From Formosa sp. Hel1_31_208 (lineage in GTDB: Bacteria > Bacteroidota > Bacteroidia > Flavobacteriales > Flavobacteriaceae): 64,000 bases of DNA. The notes beneath the pieces were generated by a model that was not told the DNA's origin, searched no databases, and was given only the letters and a program-made list of their open reading frames with translations. Location of the stretch: contig NZ_LT629733.1 in assembly GCF_900104785.1 (NCBI RefSeq), positions 2,202,501 through 2,266,500 on the forward strand. Reading direction: 5' to 3'. This document shows positions 55,584 to 63,853 of this stretch, one piece after another (within the stretch, counting starts at the first letter, position 1; each line of letters begins with the position of its first letter). A program made the position numbers and the translations under genes.

Positions 55584-55619
55584 ATGATAAATTTAATAGA
55601 AGAAGAATTAAAAAATTAA
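55584..55619 (+). pseudogene. Remnant of a DUF6090 C-terminus
   Basis: A short frame MINLIEEELKN plus stop lies directly after gene b and just before the left tag of site 10. It looks like the last residues of another family member and suggests a crossover that replaced most of the original gene of this cassette. Confidence 0.45.
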
Positions 55620-55622
55620 CGA

Positions 55623-55760
55623 AAGCACAACACCGTGTATAGTTAATTGCGTGGTCACTGTCGACTTACGAACATTCCTGCGGAATATTCTATCCGTGAT
55701 TTATTTGCTAAATTAGGTGCTTAACCACGCAACTAACCATACACAACAACGTTGGCATTC
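55623..55760 (+). repeat. attC-like site 10
   Basis: Left tag AAGCACAAC matches cassette 10's start. Inner stem GTGTAT/ATACAC; loops ACC and AACAAC. Terminal hairpin GAACATTCC-TGC-GGAATATTC with one mismatch. Right tag GTTGGCATTC belongs to cassette 11. Confidence 0.85.
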
Positions 55761-55767
55761 ATTTGAG

Positions 55768-55848
55768 ATGAACCAAGAAATAATCGAAATATTAACGAAA
55801 TTAAAAAAACCGTCTTCTTCAAAAGTTGACCAAATATTGCTTTTATAA
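55768..55848 (+). CDS. Cassette 11: possible 26-aa peptide
   Basis: ATG 55768, 17 nt after the cassette's GTT, to TAA 55848; begins MNQEIIEILTKLKKP. The position is close to where cassette genes usually start, but the frame is very short and may be a leader or the remnant of a gene. Low confidence. Confidence 0.25.
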   Translation: MNQEIIEILTKLKKPSSSKVDQILLL

Positions 55849-55870
55849 AAATTATAATTAAACACAAATT

Positions 55871-56389
55871 ATGAGAAAATTAATTTTCCTGATCCTTTCT
55901 ATCGTTTTAAGCAGGGGTATTTCAGCCCAAACTTTTACACCAAAGTGTGAAAAAACAGTTAAAGAAGCTATAACTTTTTACAAAAGCAAAATGGAAGGAG
56001 TAACGGACAAAGGTAATGTTCAAGTAAAATATAATTGGAAAGAAATGGACCATGTAGATGAATATAATCTTATTGGATTAAAAGTTGGAAACTTCAGATT
56101 AGCTTTATCTGAAAGTGGAGCAATACCAGTATTATTAAAAGAAATATTACAAAGTAATGGAGAACTAAAAGGAATAGATGTTTTACCTTGTGTAAATTGG
56201 GAGACCTTTGTAATTATAATCGAGCCAATGGTAAAAGAGGCTTGTGAAGGTCAATATAGAATTATAAATGCTACGGATGATAAATATAGCAATATAAAGA
56301 TATACGGTAACCACAGTGAAATTCCTTTAGAACTTGGGGAGATAAAAATAAAAGTGCCTTATGCTATAGAAGTTGAAAAAGATAATTAA
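55871..56389 (+). CDS. Cassette 11: secreted protein, unknown
   Basis: 172 residues. Signal peptide LIFLILSIVLSRGISAQTF with cleavage likely after Ala-Gln. The mature part has NVQVKYNWKEMDHVDEYNLIGL and four Cys that may pair (PKCEKT, LPCVNW, EACEGQ region). No family recognised. It starts 120 nt after the cassette's GTT, much further than in other cassettes, and 150 nt of non-coding DNA follows before the junction site. Confidence 0.65.
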   Translation: MRKLIFLILSIVLSRGISAQTFTPKCEKTVKEAITFYKSKMEGVTDKGNVQVKYNWKEMDHVDEYNLIGLKVGNFRLALSESGAIPVLLKEILQSNGELKGIDVLPCVNWETFVIIIEPMVKEACEGQYRIINATDDKYSNIKIYGNHSEIPLELGEIKIKVPYAIEVEKDN

Positions 56390-56538
56390 TTATTTTTTCA
56401 AACCTTTTTTGCGGATTTTTTCTCATGCCACATCTTGAAACATCTAGAAGAATGTTATAGTTTGTCCATAAATGTTCTATGAGTTTTGGTTTAAAGTACT
56501 TTGAATTAAAAACTAATAATAATAAATAGTAATAACGA
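56390..56538. other. Cassette 11 non-coding tail
   Basis: About 150 nt, T-rich at its start, without a convincing ORF on the + strand. Most cassettes have only a few nt between stop codon and left tag, so this tail may be the remains of a second gene. Confidence 0.4.
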
Positions 56539-56737
56539 AATGCCAACAATAGCTATAAGTAATACGGGTTTTGGTGCTTAAACCAAAGTTTAGAGATTTA
56601 AACGAAGTCCGCCAAATCTTTTTGATTTGGCTTTAGAACTAAAAAGATAAAACAAAATAAAAAGTTTTGGCTAAGTGCTTAATCGGAAATTCAGTAATTT
56701 TAATTCCCGTACTAACCATAGCCGAGACGTTAGTGGC
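56539..56737 (+). repeat. attC-like site 11, long form
   Basis: Left tag AATGCCAAC is the exact reverse complement of cassette 11's start GTTGGCATT. Stem GCTAT with ATAGC, then CGAGAC-GTT. Interior hairpin GCCAAATC-TTTT-GATTTGGC. The interior is recognisably related to that of site 1, though the sites are 11.6 kb apart. Confidence 0.82.
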
Positions 56738-56755
56738 AATCGTAAAAACTAAATC

Positions 56756-58321
56756 ATGAACTTAAGAAAGCTTTCATATTGCCTAATTTTATTCGGAGTC
56801 ATATTGTCTTCTTGTGACAAGAAAGAAAAGATTCAAACAGAAGGTGGGTCAATATTTCCATCTATTGATGCTAATAAGGTAGGTATCTCTAGCGAAAAAC
56901 TAAGCTTCCTTAAAGATGAGATAAGTTCTTGGGTTGAGACTGGAGATTTAGTCGGTGGAGAAGTTTTAATCATCAAAGACGATTATACTATTTTTCATGA
57001 ATCTTTTGGATGGTTTAATAAAGAACAAAATAAGAAAATGGAAAAGGGAGCTATATATCATACCTCTTCTATGTCAAAACCATTTTCCACAACCCTAATC
57101 TTGCAATTGTCTGAAAAAGGTATACTTTCTTTAGATGAGCCTGCTCAAAAATTCATATATAATTTCCCAAATGATTCTGTTACAATCAGAAATCTAATGA
57201 ATCATACAAGCGGTTATACTGGTTGGGGACCTGATGGAGTTAATCATGAAAATATTGGACAATACAAAAATCTATCCGACTGGATTACATCATGGACATC
57301 AATGGGCCCTAATATTTCAGTAGGTGTTCATCATTATACAAATTATAACAACGCCGCCTTGATGCTAATTGCAGAAGTAGCAACAGGTAAACCAGCAAAA
57401 CTTCTAACAGAAGAAAATATCCTGAATCCTTTAAACTTAAGCAATACGCATGTATATCCATTAAATGAATCGGTTAATGAAAAAATACCACCACTCTACA
57501 GATGGAGCTCTGTAAAGAAGGCTTACGATAAAATTGATAATTTTGAAGCTTTAAACTGGCCTGCTTATGCAGGTTCCTTTGGTATTTTTTCGACTGCCGA
57601 AGATTACGCATTGTTTATGAAGTTTTGGATGAACAGGGGATCTTATGGAGGCCACAAATTATTAGCCGAAGAAAGTATTAATCAAGCATTCTCAAATTCT
57701 AATCCCAATATAGTTGAAAGCGATACCACAAAAAAGTATGGGTTGGGTTGGCGCTTCACTCCTTCAAAGTTTTCAAATATGCCCCTGGAGTTTAATCATG
57801 GAGGAATTATGCGTTCGTATGCCGTAGCTTTTCCCTCAGAAAATGTAATAGTTATTTACGCTACCCATTCTTGGAAGCGAAGATCACACAGAGAAGCATT
57901 TATTAATCTAATTTGGCAAATTGGGTTATTTGATTTACAGCCGTCTCCAAATCACGTCAGGGTAAAGGATAATAATGTCAAATTTATGAAGCTTGATGAT
58001 AAAGAAGCAAAAAAGTACATTGGCACTTACATTGGTGAGTATGCAGATGGTTTCAGCATAAATGTGAAAATAAGGTATGAGTATGGCCAATTGGTTAATC
58101 GGATCGAGTATTCAGATTTGTCGTTGCCAGACATCAATTATTTAAGTTTTGTAGATAGTACAACCGCTCACTCAACAATAATTCATAATCAAGAATCAAT
58201 ATGGTTCAATCCTAATAACAGAATTAGGTTTTTGGAAAAGGAAGGACTAATAACGGGCTTTAAAGTGATGCGTAATAATGAATTGGAAATCGAATTATTA
58301 AAAATTAATGACAGCCACTAA
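56756..58321 (+). CDS. Cassette 12: beta-lactamase-like serine hydrolase lipoprotein
   Basis: 521 residues. Lipobox ILSSCDKKE (Cys about residue 21). Class C beta-lactamase/DD-peptidase fold: nucleophile motif SSMSKPFS (SxxK), YTNYNNAAL (YxN) and FNHGGIMRSY (HxG). From about residue 415 a DUF3471-like domain starts (YIGTYIGEYADGFSINVKI). Probably a peptidase or esterase in the periplasm or on the surface; resistance is not implied. The stop lies inside the left tag GCCACTAAC. Confidence 0.88.
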   Translation: MNLRKLSYCLILFGVILSSCDKKEKIQTEGGSIFPSIDANKVGISSEKLSFLKDEISSWVETGDLVGGEVLIIKDDYTIFHESFGWFNKEQNKKMEKGAIYHTSSMSKPFSTTLILQLSEKGILSLDEPAQKFIYNFPNDSVTIRNLMNHTSGYTGWGPDGVNHENIGQYKNLSDWITSWTSMGPNISVGVHHYTNYNNAALMLIAEVATGKPAKLLTEENILNPLNLSNTHVYPLNESVNEKIPPLYRWSSVKKAYDKIDNFEALNWPAYAGSFGIFSTAEDYALFMKFWMNRGSYGGHKLLAEESINQAFSNSNPNIVESDTTKKYGLGWRFTPSKFSNMPLEFNHGGIMRSYAVAFPSENVIVIYATHSWKRRSHREAFINLIWQIGLFDLQPSPNHVRVKDNNVKFMKLDDKEAKKYIGTYIGEYADGFSINVKIRYEYGQLVNRIEYSDLSLPDINYLSFVDSTTAHSTIIHNQESIWFNPNNRIRFLEKEGLITGFKVMRNNELEIELLKINDSH

Positions 58322-58385
58322 CAATGTATATAAGCCATTATCCCGATAGATATCGGGACGGCTCATATACTAGACGTTACCATAC
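58314..58385 (+). repeat. attC-like site 12, short form
   Basis: 72 nt. Left tag GCCACTAAC is the exact reverse complement of GTTAGTGGC at the start of cassette 12. Inner stem GTATAT/ATATAC extended by AAGCC/GGCTC; terminal hairpin TCCCGATA-GA-TATCGGGA. Right tag GTTACCATAC belongs to cassette 13. Confidence 0.85.
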
Positions 58386-58848
58386 ATATCAGAAAACCAT
58401 CGAAAAAGAAGAAAAATACGGAATAATAAAACTGACTGATAAAAATACAGTTGAAATTATTGGTGGAATAAATCCTCTGAAAATAGATGTTTCGGAAATA
58501 AAAGCAATTGGTGAGTTTACAACTTCAGATGGACCATTCATTGATGATTGGTTTCTGACTTTTATAACTCAAACAAATTGGATTGAAATACCAATGTATA
58601 CGGACGGAATGACGGAATTTTTAACGGAATTAGGAAAAGTATTGAATTCGGATTTGAGCGCTGAATTGACAAATAGTTCGAAATGGAATACTCGAATCGT
58701 TTATCCGACTGAATTTCGTGAATCTGAATTGTATGAAATTGAGTTTATCGAACCGAAAACCCTTTACGAAAAGTTTAAAAAATGGATTGGAATGCAGGAC
58801 AACGTAAGAGTATATTCGGCTGAATTAAAGAAAATTATTAAGGAATAA
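58324..58848 (+). CDS. Cassette 13: hypothetical protein, start unclear
   Basis: The frame is open from ATG 58324, but that ATG lies inside attC-like site 12, so about 17 codons would be read from the site. From the cassette's own GTT (58376) onward there is no ATG, GTG or TTG near the usual start position; only ATC, ATA or CTG codons are available. The conserved-looking part begins EKEEKYGIIKLTDKNTVEII and is soluble with mixed strands and helices. Either a rare start codon is used, the protein begins in the neighbouring site, or the gene has lost its start. No family recognised. Confidence 0.55.
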   Translation: MYISHYPDRYRDGSYTRRYHTYQKTIEKEEKYGIIKLTDKNTVEIIGGINPLKIDVSEIKAIGEFTTSDGPFIDDWFLTFITQTNWIEIPMYTDGMTEFLTELGKVLNSDLSAELTNSSKWNTRIVYPTEFRESELYEIEFIEPKTLYEKFKKWIGMQDNVRVYSAELKKIIKE

Positions 58849-58853
58849 AATAC

Positions 58854-58987
58854 GTATGGTAACAACGTGTATAGCTAATTGCGGCTGAATTCCTAATCGG
58901 AATTCATTGCAATTTGCTATCTTTCGGTTACGGCGGAAAATCATAGCTGATTTCCCGCAACGAGCCATACACAAAACCGTTGTGCTT
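58854..58987 (+). repeat. attC-like site 13
   Basis: Left tag GTATGGTAAC is the exact 10-base reverse complement of cassette 13's start GTTACCATAC. Inner stem GTGTAT/ATACAC; loops AAC and AAAACC. Hairpin TGAATTCC-TAATC-GGAATTCA. Right tag GTTGTGCTT belongs to cassette 14. Confidence 0.85.
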
Positions 58988-59010
58988 CATTATGACCAAC
59001 CATTAACCAA

Positions 59011-59784
59011 ATGATAAAATTCTTTAGAAAAATACGTTACGACCTTATGGAAAAAAATAAAACTGGAAAGTATTTTAAATACGCTATTGGAGAAATTATT
59101 CTTGTTGTTATAGGGATTTTGATTGCACTATATCTAAATAATCTAAACCAACAAAATACCATTCAGAAACAGCAAGAAAACCATCTAATGTTGGTTAAAC
59201 GTGAGATGACTAGTAATATTAACTCGCTTTCTGTAGAAACAGCGGAATTGACCCGAATAATAAATGCTACTCGGGATATGTTGAATGTAATTAATTCTGA
59301 AGTTCTATTAAATGATTTAACCGAAAGTAATATATCTATGCTTTTAGCCACAAATGTTAGTTCTGATTTATTTATTCAGTATGAAAATGGAGCCTTGAAC
59401 CAAATAATATATTCAGGAGGTTTAAAAGATATTGAGAATGACAGTATTCGCGGAATTTTAGCATCTTGGGAAAGTAAAATTAATGTAGTGAGATTACAAG
59501 AAGAGCAAGTAAACAATGTCATAGAAAAAATAAAGAATTTAATGAATAAATCTGGAGATATTCGAATTATCACCGAGGACTTGGGCTTGTCCAAACAGTT
59601 CGAATTAGATTTATCGAGTACTAGAGGCAGCAACAAAAATTTAATAAGATTAAAAGAATTCGAAAATTTGCTTTACGAATTATTTTTATCTGGGACTGCA
59701 CTACAAGAACCTACCTATTCTAATTTTGAAAATGAGATGCATTCTCTTAACGAACTAATAAACCAAGAATTGAGTAAAAAATAA
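59011..59784 (+). CDS. Cassette 14: DUF6090-like protein
   Basis: 257 residues. Block IKFFRKIRYDLMEKNKTGKY, helix (IGEIILVVIGILIALYLN) and NLNQQNTIQKQQEN. Predicted coiled coil in the following 60 residues (many Glu/Gln/Ile). Closest in its first 20 residues to the gene at 49960, including the IRYDLMEKN variant. Confidence 0.8.
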   Translation: MIKFFRKIRYDLMEKNKTGKYFKYAIGEIILVVIGILIALYLNNLNQQNTIQKQQENHLMLVKREMTSNINSLSVETAELTRIINATRDMLNVINSEVLLNDLTESNISMLLATNVSSDLFIQYENGALNQIIYSGGLKDIENDSIRGILASWESKINVVRLQEEQVNNVIEKIKNLMNKSGDIRIITEDLGLSKQFELDLSSTRGSNKNLIRLKEFENLLYELFLSGTALQEPTYSNFENEMHSLNELINQELSKK

Positions 59785-59787
59785 CGA

Positions 59788-59925
59788 AAGCACAACACCG
59801 TGTATAATTAATTGCTTGGTCACTGCCGACTTACGAACATTCCTGCGGAATATTCTATCTGTGATTTATTTGCTAAATTAGTTGCTTAATCACGCAACTA
59901 ACCATACACAATTCCGTTGTAAATA
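59788..59925 (+). repeat. attC-like site 14
   Basis: Left tag AAGCACAAC matches cassette 14's start GTTGTGCTT. Inner stem GTGTAT/ATACAC; loops ACC and AATTCC. Interior hairpin GAACATTCC/GGAATATTC nearly identical to that of site 10. Right tag GTTGTAAATA belongs to cassette 15. Confidence 0.85.
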
Positions 59926-59945
59926 ATTTAAAGAACACTAAGTTC

Positions 59946-61289
59946 ATGAAAAACATTAAACCATTATTAATCTTATGCTTGGTATTAACAACAAACTACG
60001 TTTCAGGGCAATTATGTGACCAAGACAAGAGGTTTACAGCTTTTGAGTATTTCTCGGACACACAAATTGATTCACTCAAAAATATAACCTATGGCAATGC
60101 TATTGATTATTCAGGGAAGTCACAAGACCTAAAAATGGACTTATTTTTCCCTAACAATAAAATAGACCCTATAGAAAAACGCCCTTTTATACTTCTTATT
60201 CATGGCGGCGGTTTTCATGGAGGTAGTAGAGAAAGTATGATTTATCATTCTAACGAATTTGCCAAAAGAGGATTTGTTGTAGCTACCATGAGCTATCGAT
60301 TAGGTTTTGATCCAAATGTTAGAGGTGATATTCAAAAAGCGGTATATAGAGCACAGCAAGACGCTAATACTGCACTCAGGTATATAGATTCTCAGGCAGA
60401 AAGATTGAAAATTGACAGATCATGGATCTTTATTGGTGGATCTAGTGCAGGAGCAGTCACCTCTCTTTTTACAAGTTATGCAAGTCAATCGGAATGGAAT
60501 ATGGTATTACCACAATTTGAATCAACTCTAGGTTCTTTAGAATCTTCTGTAACAAATAAGGATCAAACTTTAACAATTAAGGGAATATATAACTTCATGG
60601 GAGCGGTTCAACCTATTGTTTTTAACTCTGGAGAATTAATTCCAACCATTTCTTTTCATGGCGATTTAGATAAAACAGTGCCTATTGGCAAAAGTCAAAC
60701 CGGATTTGGATCTAAGCCAATTCATGAAATGTTAACCGAAGCAGGAGTATGCAATGATTTAACAATAGTCTTAGGTGGTGGTCATGGTATATACAGGTCC
60801 AAAGATGGTCAGGATTACAGAATTAATCGTGTTGCCTCTTTCTTTAAAAGTTTGTTTTGTGACACTTGTACAAGTTCGATATCTTCTGAAGAGGATGCTA
60901 CAAGTAAAACAGATATTAGCTTAAAATTATTAAATGCAATTAAGGATGGAAATATCCAAAAAATAGAGGAACTCATTGATATAGAAAGTTTAGATAAGTG
61001 TCATGAAATAAACGGTGGATTGTATAATTATTTGGCAGTGAGTATTAAATCTGAATCTATAGAGTCGCTTAAATACTTTGTAAGTAAAAAGGCAGATTTA
61101 GAGGGAAATTGCAGTGGAAAAACACCCTTAATGTATGCTGTTAAATACGGGCAATTAGATGCCGTGAAGCACTTACTCAAAAATGGAGCTGATTTAAATG
61201 CTACAAATAAGAAATCTGCGCTTCAATATGCTGTAAAATATAACCATACTGAAATCAAAAAATATATAGAGCAATACAAATCCGATTAA
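59946..61289 (+). CDS. Cassette 15: secreted esterase-like hydrolase with ankyrin repeats
   Basis: 447 residues. Signal peptide (about residues 1-22). Residues 40-305 form an alpha/beta hydrolase of the carboxylesterase type: oxyanion loop LIHGGGFHGGS, nucleophile GGSSAGAVTSL, and His in GGGHGIYRS. From about residue 330 there are ankyrin-type repeats (GKTPLMYAVKYGQLDAVKHL, then NGADLNATNKKSALQYAVKY). The combination is unusual; ankyrin repeats may bind a partner or inhibitor. Confidence 0.82.
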   Translation: MKNIKPLLILCLVLTTNYVSGQLCDQDKRFTAFEYFSDTQIDSLKNITYGNAIDYSGKSQDLKMDLFFPNNKIDPIEKRPFILLIHGGGFHGGSRESMIYHSNEFAKRGFVVATMSYRLGFDPNVRGDIQKAVYRAQQDANTALRYIDSQAERLKIDRSWIFIGGSSAGAVTSLFTSYASQSEWNMVLPQFESTLGSLESSVTNKDQTLTIKGIYNFMGAVQPIVFNSGELIPTISFHGDLDKTVPIGKSQTGFGSKPIHEMLTEAGVCNDLTIVLGGGHGIYRSKDGQDYRINRVASFFKSLFCDTCTSSISSEEDATSKTDISLKLLNAIKDGNIQKIEELIDIESLDKCHEINGGLYNYLAVSIKSESIESLKYFVSKKADLEGNCSGKTPLMYAVKYGQLDAVKHLLKNGADLNATNKKSALQYAVKYNHTEIKKYIEQYKSD

Positions 61290-61293
61290 AAAC

Positions 61294-61431
61294 TATTTAC
61301 AACATTGTATATAAGTAATAACGGTTTAAGTGATAAAACGAAAATATAAACTTAAAATAATGGTCAGTGCAAAACCGAAAGGTTTGTGATTAGAAATCCG
61401 ATACTACTCATATACTATACCGTTGTAGCAC
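61294..61431 (+). repeat. attC-like site 15
   Basis: Left tag TATTTACAAC is the exact 10-base reverse complement of GTTGTAAATA. Inner stem GTATAT/ATATAC extended by AAGTA/TACTC; loops ATT and TATACC. Small hairpin AAACC-GAAA-GGTTT. Right tag GTTGTAGCAC belongs to cassette 16. Confidence 0.85.
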
Positions 61432-61456
61432 ATTCTAAAATCACCCAATAAATTCA

Positions 61457-62668
61457 ATGAAACCATTAACAAAGTATGCCAAAAACGGAGATATAAACAT
61501 AGCATATCAGGTTATTGGAAATGGGCCTGTTGACTTCATATATGTTTCTGGTTGGATATCTAATATTGATATTTTATGGACTGATTCGAAAATTTCCACT
61601 TTTCTAAATAAAATCACCAAATTTTCAAGATTGATATTGTTCGATAAGAGAGGTACTGGATTATCCGATAGAGTTAGTGCTACATGCTCGTTAAAAGAAC
61701 GGATGGATGATATTAGTTGTGTTTTGAAGGCCGTAGGATCAAAAAAAGCAATTTTGTTTGGACACTCTGAAGGAGGCACTGCTTCTTCCCTTTACGCTGC
61801 GACTTTTCCAGAACGCACAGTAGCATTAATAACATTTGGTGTATTCGCAAAGCGAAAATACTCAGCGGAATATCCTTGGGCACCAAAACCAGAACAACGT
61901 GAATCATTCTATCAGACTATCCAGAAGGAATGGGGAAATGGCCAAAAGATGGGGCTTGAGTATCTTATGCCTTCTTTAATTGAAGATAAAAAGTATTATG
62001 ATTGGTTCGCAAGTTATCTGCGATCAGGAGCAAGCCCTGGAGCTGCACTTGCACTTGCCAAAATGAATACTGTAGCAGATATAAGTCTTGTATTAAAATC
62101 TATCAAAGTTCCTACATTAATACTTCATAGAACTGGTGATAAAGATGTGAATATAGAAGAAGGAAAATATTTAGCTGACAAAATACCAAATGCAAAATTC
62201 GTTGAACTACAAGGTAATGATCATCTCTTTTGGGTTGGTGACACTCATTCAGTAATTGCTGAGATTGAAGAATTTATAACAGGTATAAGGCCTATTAAAT
62301 CAAAAGAGAGTACTGCTCAAAATTCAATTAACAAAAGAACAAGTGAATACTCAAAAATAAATATTGAAGATGTTATGCTAAACAATTTTCAATACAATTT
62401 AAAGATATCTGAGTTCGCTATTTTAAGTGGAAGAAGTTTGTCTGCTTTTAAAAGAGATTTTCAAACCCAATTCAAAACTACACCTTCATCTTGGTTAAAA
62501 AACAAGCGACTTGAATATGCTAGAGAACTTTTGTTAGAAAACAATTTAAATGTTAACGAGATATGTTATGAAATTGGCTTTATTAATAGCTCTCATTTCA
62601 TTAAAGCTTTTAAAAACAAGTACCAATTACCGCCTAATAAATTCAAACAAGGGCTTCTTGACTCATAA
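61457..62668 (+). CDS. Cassette 16, gene a: alpha/beta hydrolase fused to AraC-type DNA-binding domain
   Basis: 403 residues. Residues 1-275 are an alpha/beta hydrolase starting KPLTKYAKNGDINIAYQVIG, with LILFDKRGTGLSDR, nucleophile FGHSEGGTAS and a distal His in GNDHLFWVGD. Residues 305-400 are an AraC-type double HTH (FAILSGRSLSAFKRDF, NEICYEIGFINSSHFIKAFK). The same hydrolase type is known fused to adenylate cyclases. Here it probably senses a ligand and controls transcription, perhaps of the methyltransferase gene downstream. Confidence 0.85.
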   Translation: MKPLTKYAKNGDINIAYQVIGNGPVDFIYVSGWISNIDILWTDSKISTFLNKITKFSRLILFDKRGTGLSDRVSATCSLKERMDDISCVLKAVGSKKAILFGHSEGGTASSLYAATFPERTVALITFGVFAKRKYSAEYPWAPKPEQRESFYQTIQKEWGNGQKMGLEYLMPSLIEDKKYYDWFASYLRSGASPGAALALAKMNTVADISLVLKSIKVPTLILHRTGDKDVNIEEGKYLADKIPNAKFVELQGNDHLFWVGDTHSVIAEIEEFITGIRPIKSKESTAQNSINKRTSEYSKINIEDVMLNNFQYNLKISEFAILSGRSLSAFKRDFQTQFKTTPSSWLKNKRLEYARELLLENNLNVNEICYEIGFINSSHFIKAFKNKYQLPPNKFKQGLLDS

Positions 62669-62789
62669 ACCTCACATTTAATAAACTTGGGCTTTAGAGA
62701 ACACTATTTGAACTTTAGAGCAAATTGCCAGAAGATTTAATGTTTAATCTTTGATTTAGTATTTAATAACGCATTAAAATCTGAATCAT

Positions 62790-63845
62790 ATGGAATTAAA
62801 CGAAAACAAATTACACGACTTATTAGGGAAAGTTGTAACAGAAATGGGCGCTGCGGCCAATGGACCTCTAATAACCATCGGTGATAAATTAGGGCTCTAC
62901 AAAACATTATCAGAATCTAACGAAATGTCATCACAACAATTGGCAGATGCAACAAACACTGCAGAACGCTATATAAGAGAATGGGCTTCCGCTCAAGCTG
63001 CTTCGGGTTATATTAATTACAATCAGAATAGCAACACCTTTTCAATGACACCCGAACAAACTGCGGTTTTTGGTAATGCAAAAAGTCCTGTGTTTATGAC
63101 AGGTGCTTTCTATGCTATTTCATCCTTATATTTTGATGAATCAAAAATTGAAAATGCTTTTAAAACGGGCGAAGGTGTTTCTTGGGGAGATCATAATAGT
63201 TGCTTATTCTGTGGTACAGAAAAGTTTTTCAGTCCCTCGTATGAAGGTAATTTAATTGGTAACTGGTTACCAGCTTTAGATGGCGTTGTAGAAAAATTAC
63301 ATCATGGTGCAAAAGTAGCCGATATTGGTTGTGGTCATGCAGCTTCAACTATTATTATGGCAAAAGCATTTCCAAATTCTACTTTTATTGGCTATGATTA
63401 TCACGATAAATCTATAGAACAAGCAAAAGAGAGAGCAAAAGAAGCCGGAATTACAAATATTTCTTTTGAAGTTGCTACTGCTAAAGATTTTACCGGAAAA
63501 GATTTTGATTTTATTGCATTCTTTGATTGCTTGCACGATATGGGAGATCCTATAGGTGCTTGCGCTCACGCTAAGAATGCATTGAAACCAGATGGCACAT
63601 GTATGATTGTTGAACCTTTTGCTCAAGATTCCTTAGCCGAGAACCTAAATCCTGTTGGGCGTGCATTTTACGCGTTTTCTACCATGCTTTGTGTACCTTG
63701 TTCTTTAAATCAAGAAGTTGGGAAAGCTTTAGGAGCGCAATCTGGAGAAAAACGATTAAAAGATACGATTATAGCTGGAGGGTTCAGCAGTTTCAAAAGA
63801 GCAACAGAAACACCATTTAACTTAATTTTGGAAGCGAGACCTTAA
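62790..63845 (+). CDS. Cassette 16, gene b: class I SAM-dependent methyltransferase
   Basis: 351 residues. The N-terminal winged-helix-like domain (LGLYKTLSESNEMSSQQLAD, TAERYIREWASAQAASGYI) is followed by a methyltransferase fold with VADIGCGHAASTIIMAKAF (SAM loop), FIGYDYHDKSIEQAKERA and FIAFFDCLHDMGDP. The arrangement matches Rv2258c-like methyltransferases. The CLFCG motif near residue 135 is unusual. It shares one cassette with the hydrolase-AraC gene, 121 nt upstream. Confidence 0.85.
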   Translation: MELNENKLHDLLGKVVTEMGAAANGPLITIGDKLGLYKTLSESNEMSSQQLADATNTAERYIREWASAQAASGYINYNQNSNTFSMTPEQTAVFGNAKSPVFMTGAFYAISSLYFDESKIENAFKTGEGVSWGDHNSCLFCGTEKFFSPSYEGNLIGNWLPALDGVVEKLHHGAKVADIGCGHAASTIIMAKAFPNSTFIGYDYHDKSIEQAKERAKEAGITNISFEVATAKDFTGKDFDFIAFFDCLHDMGDPIGACAHAKNALKPDGTCMIVEPFAQDSLAENLNPVGRAFYAFSTMLCVPCSLNQEVGKALGAQSGEKRLKDTIIAGGFSSFKRATETPFNLILEARP

Positions 63846-63853
63846 ACCAAAAC

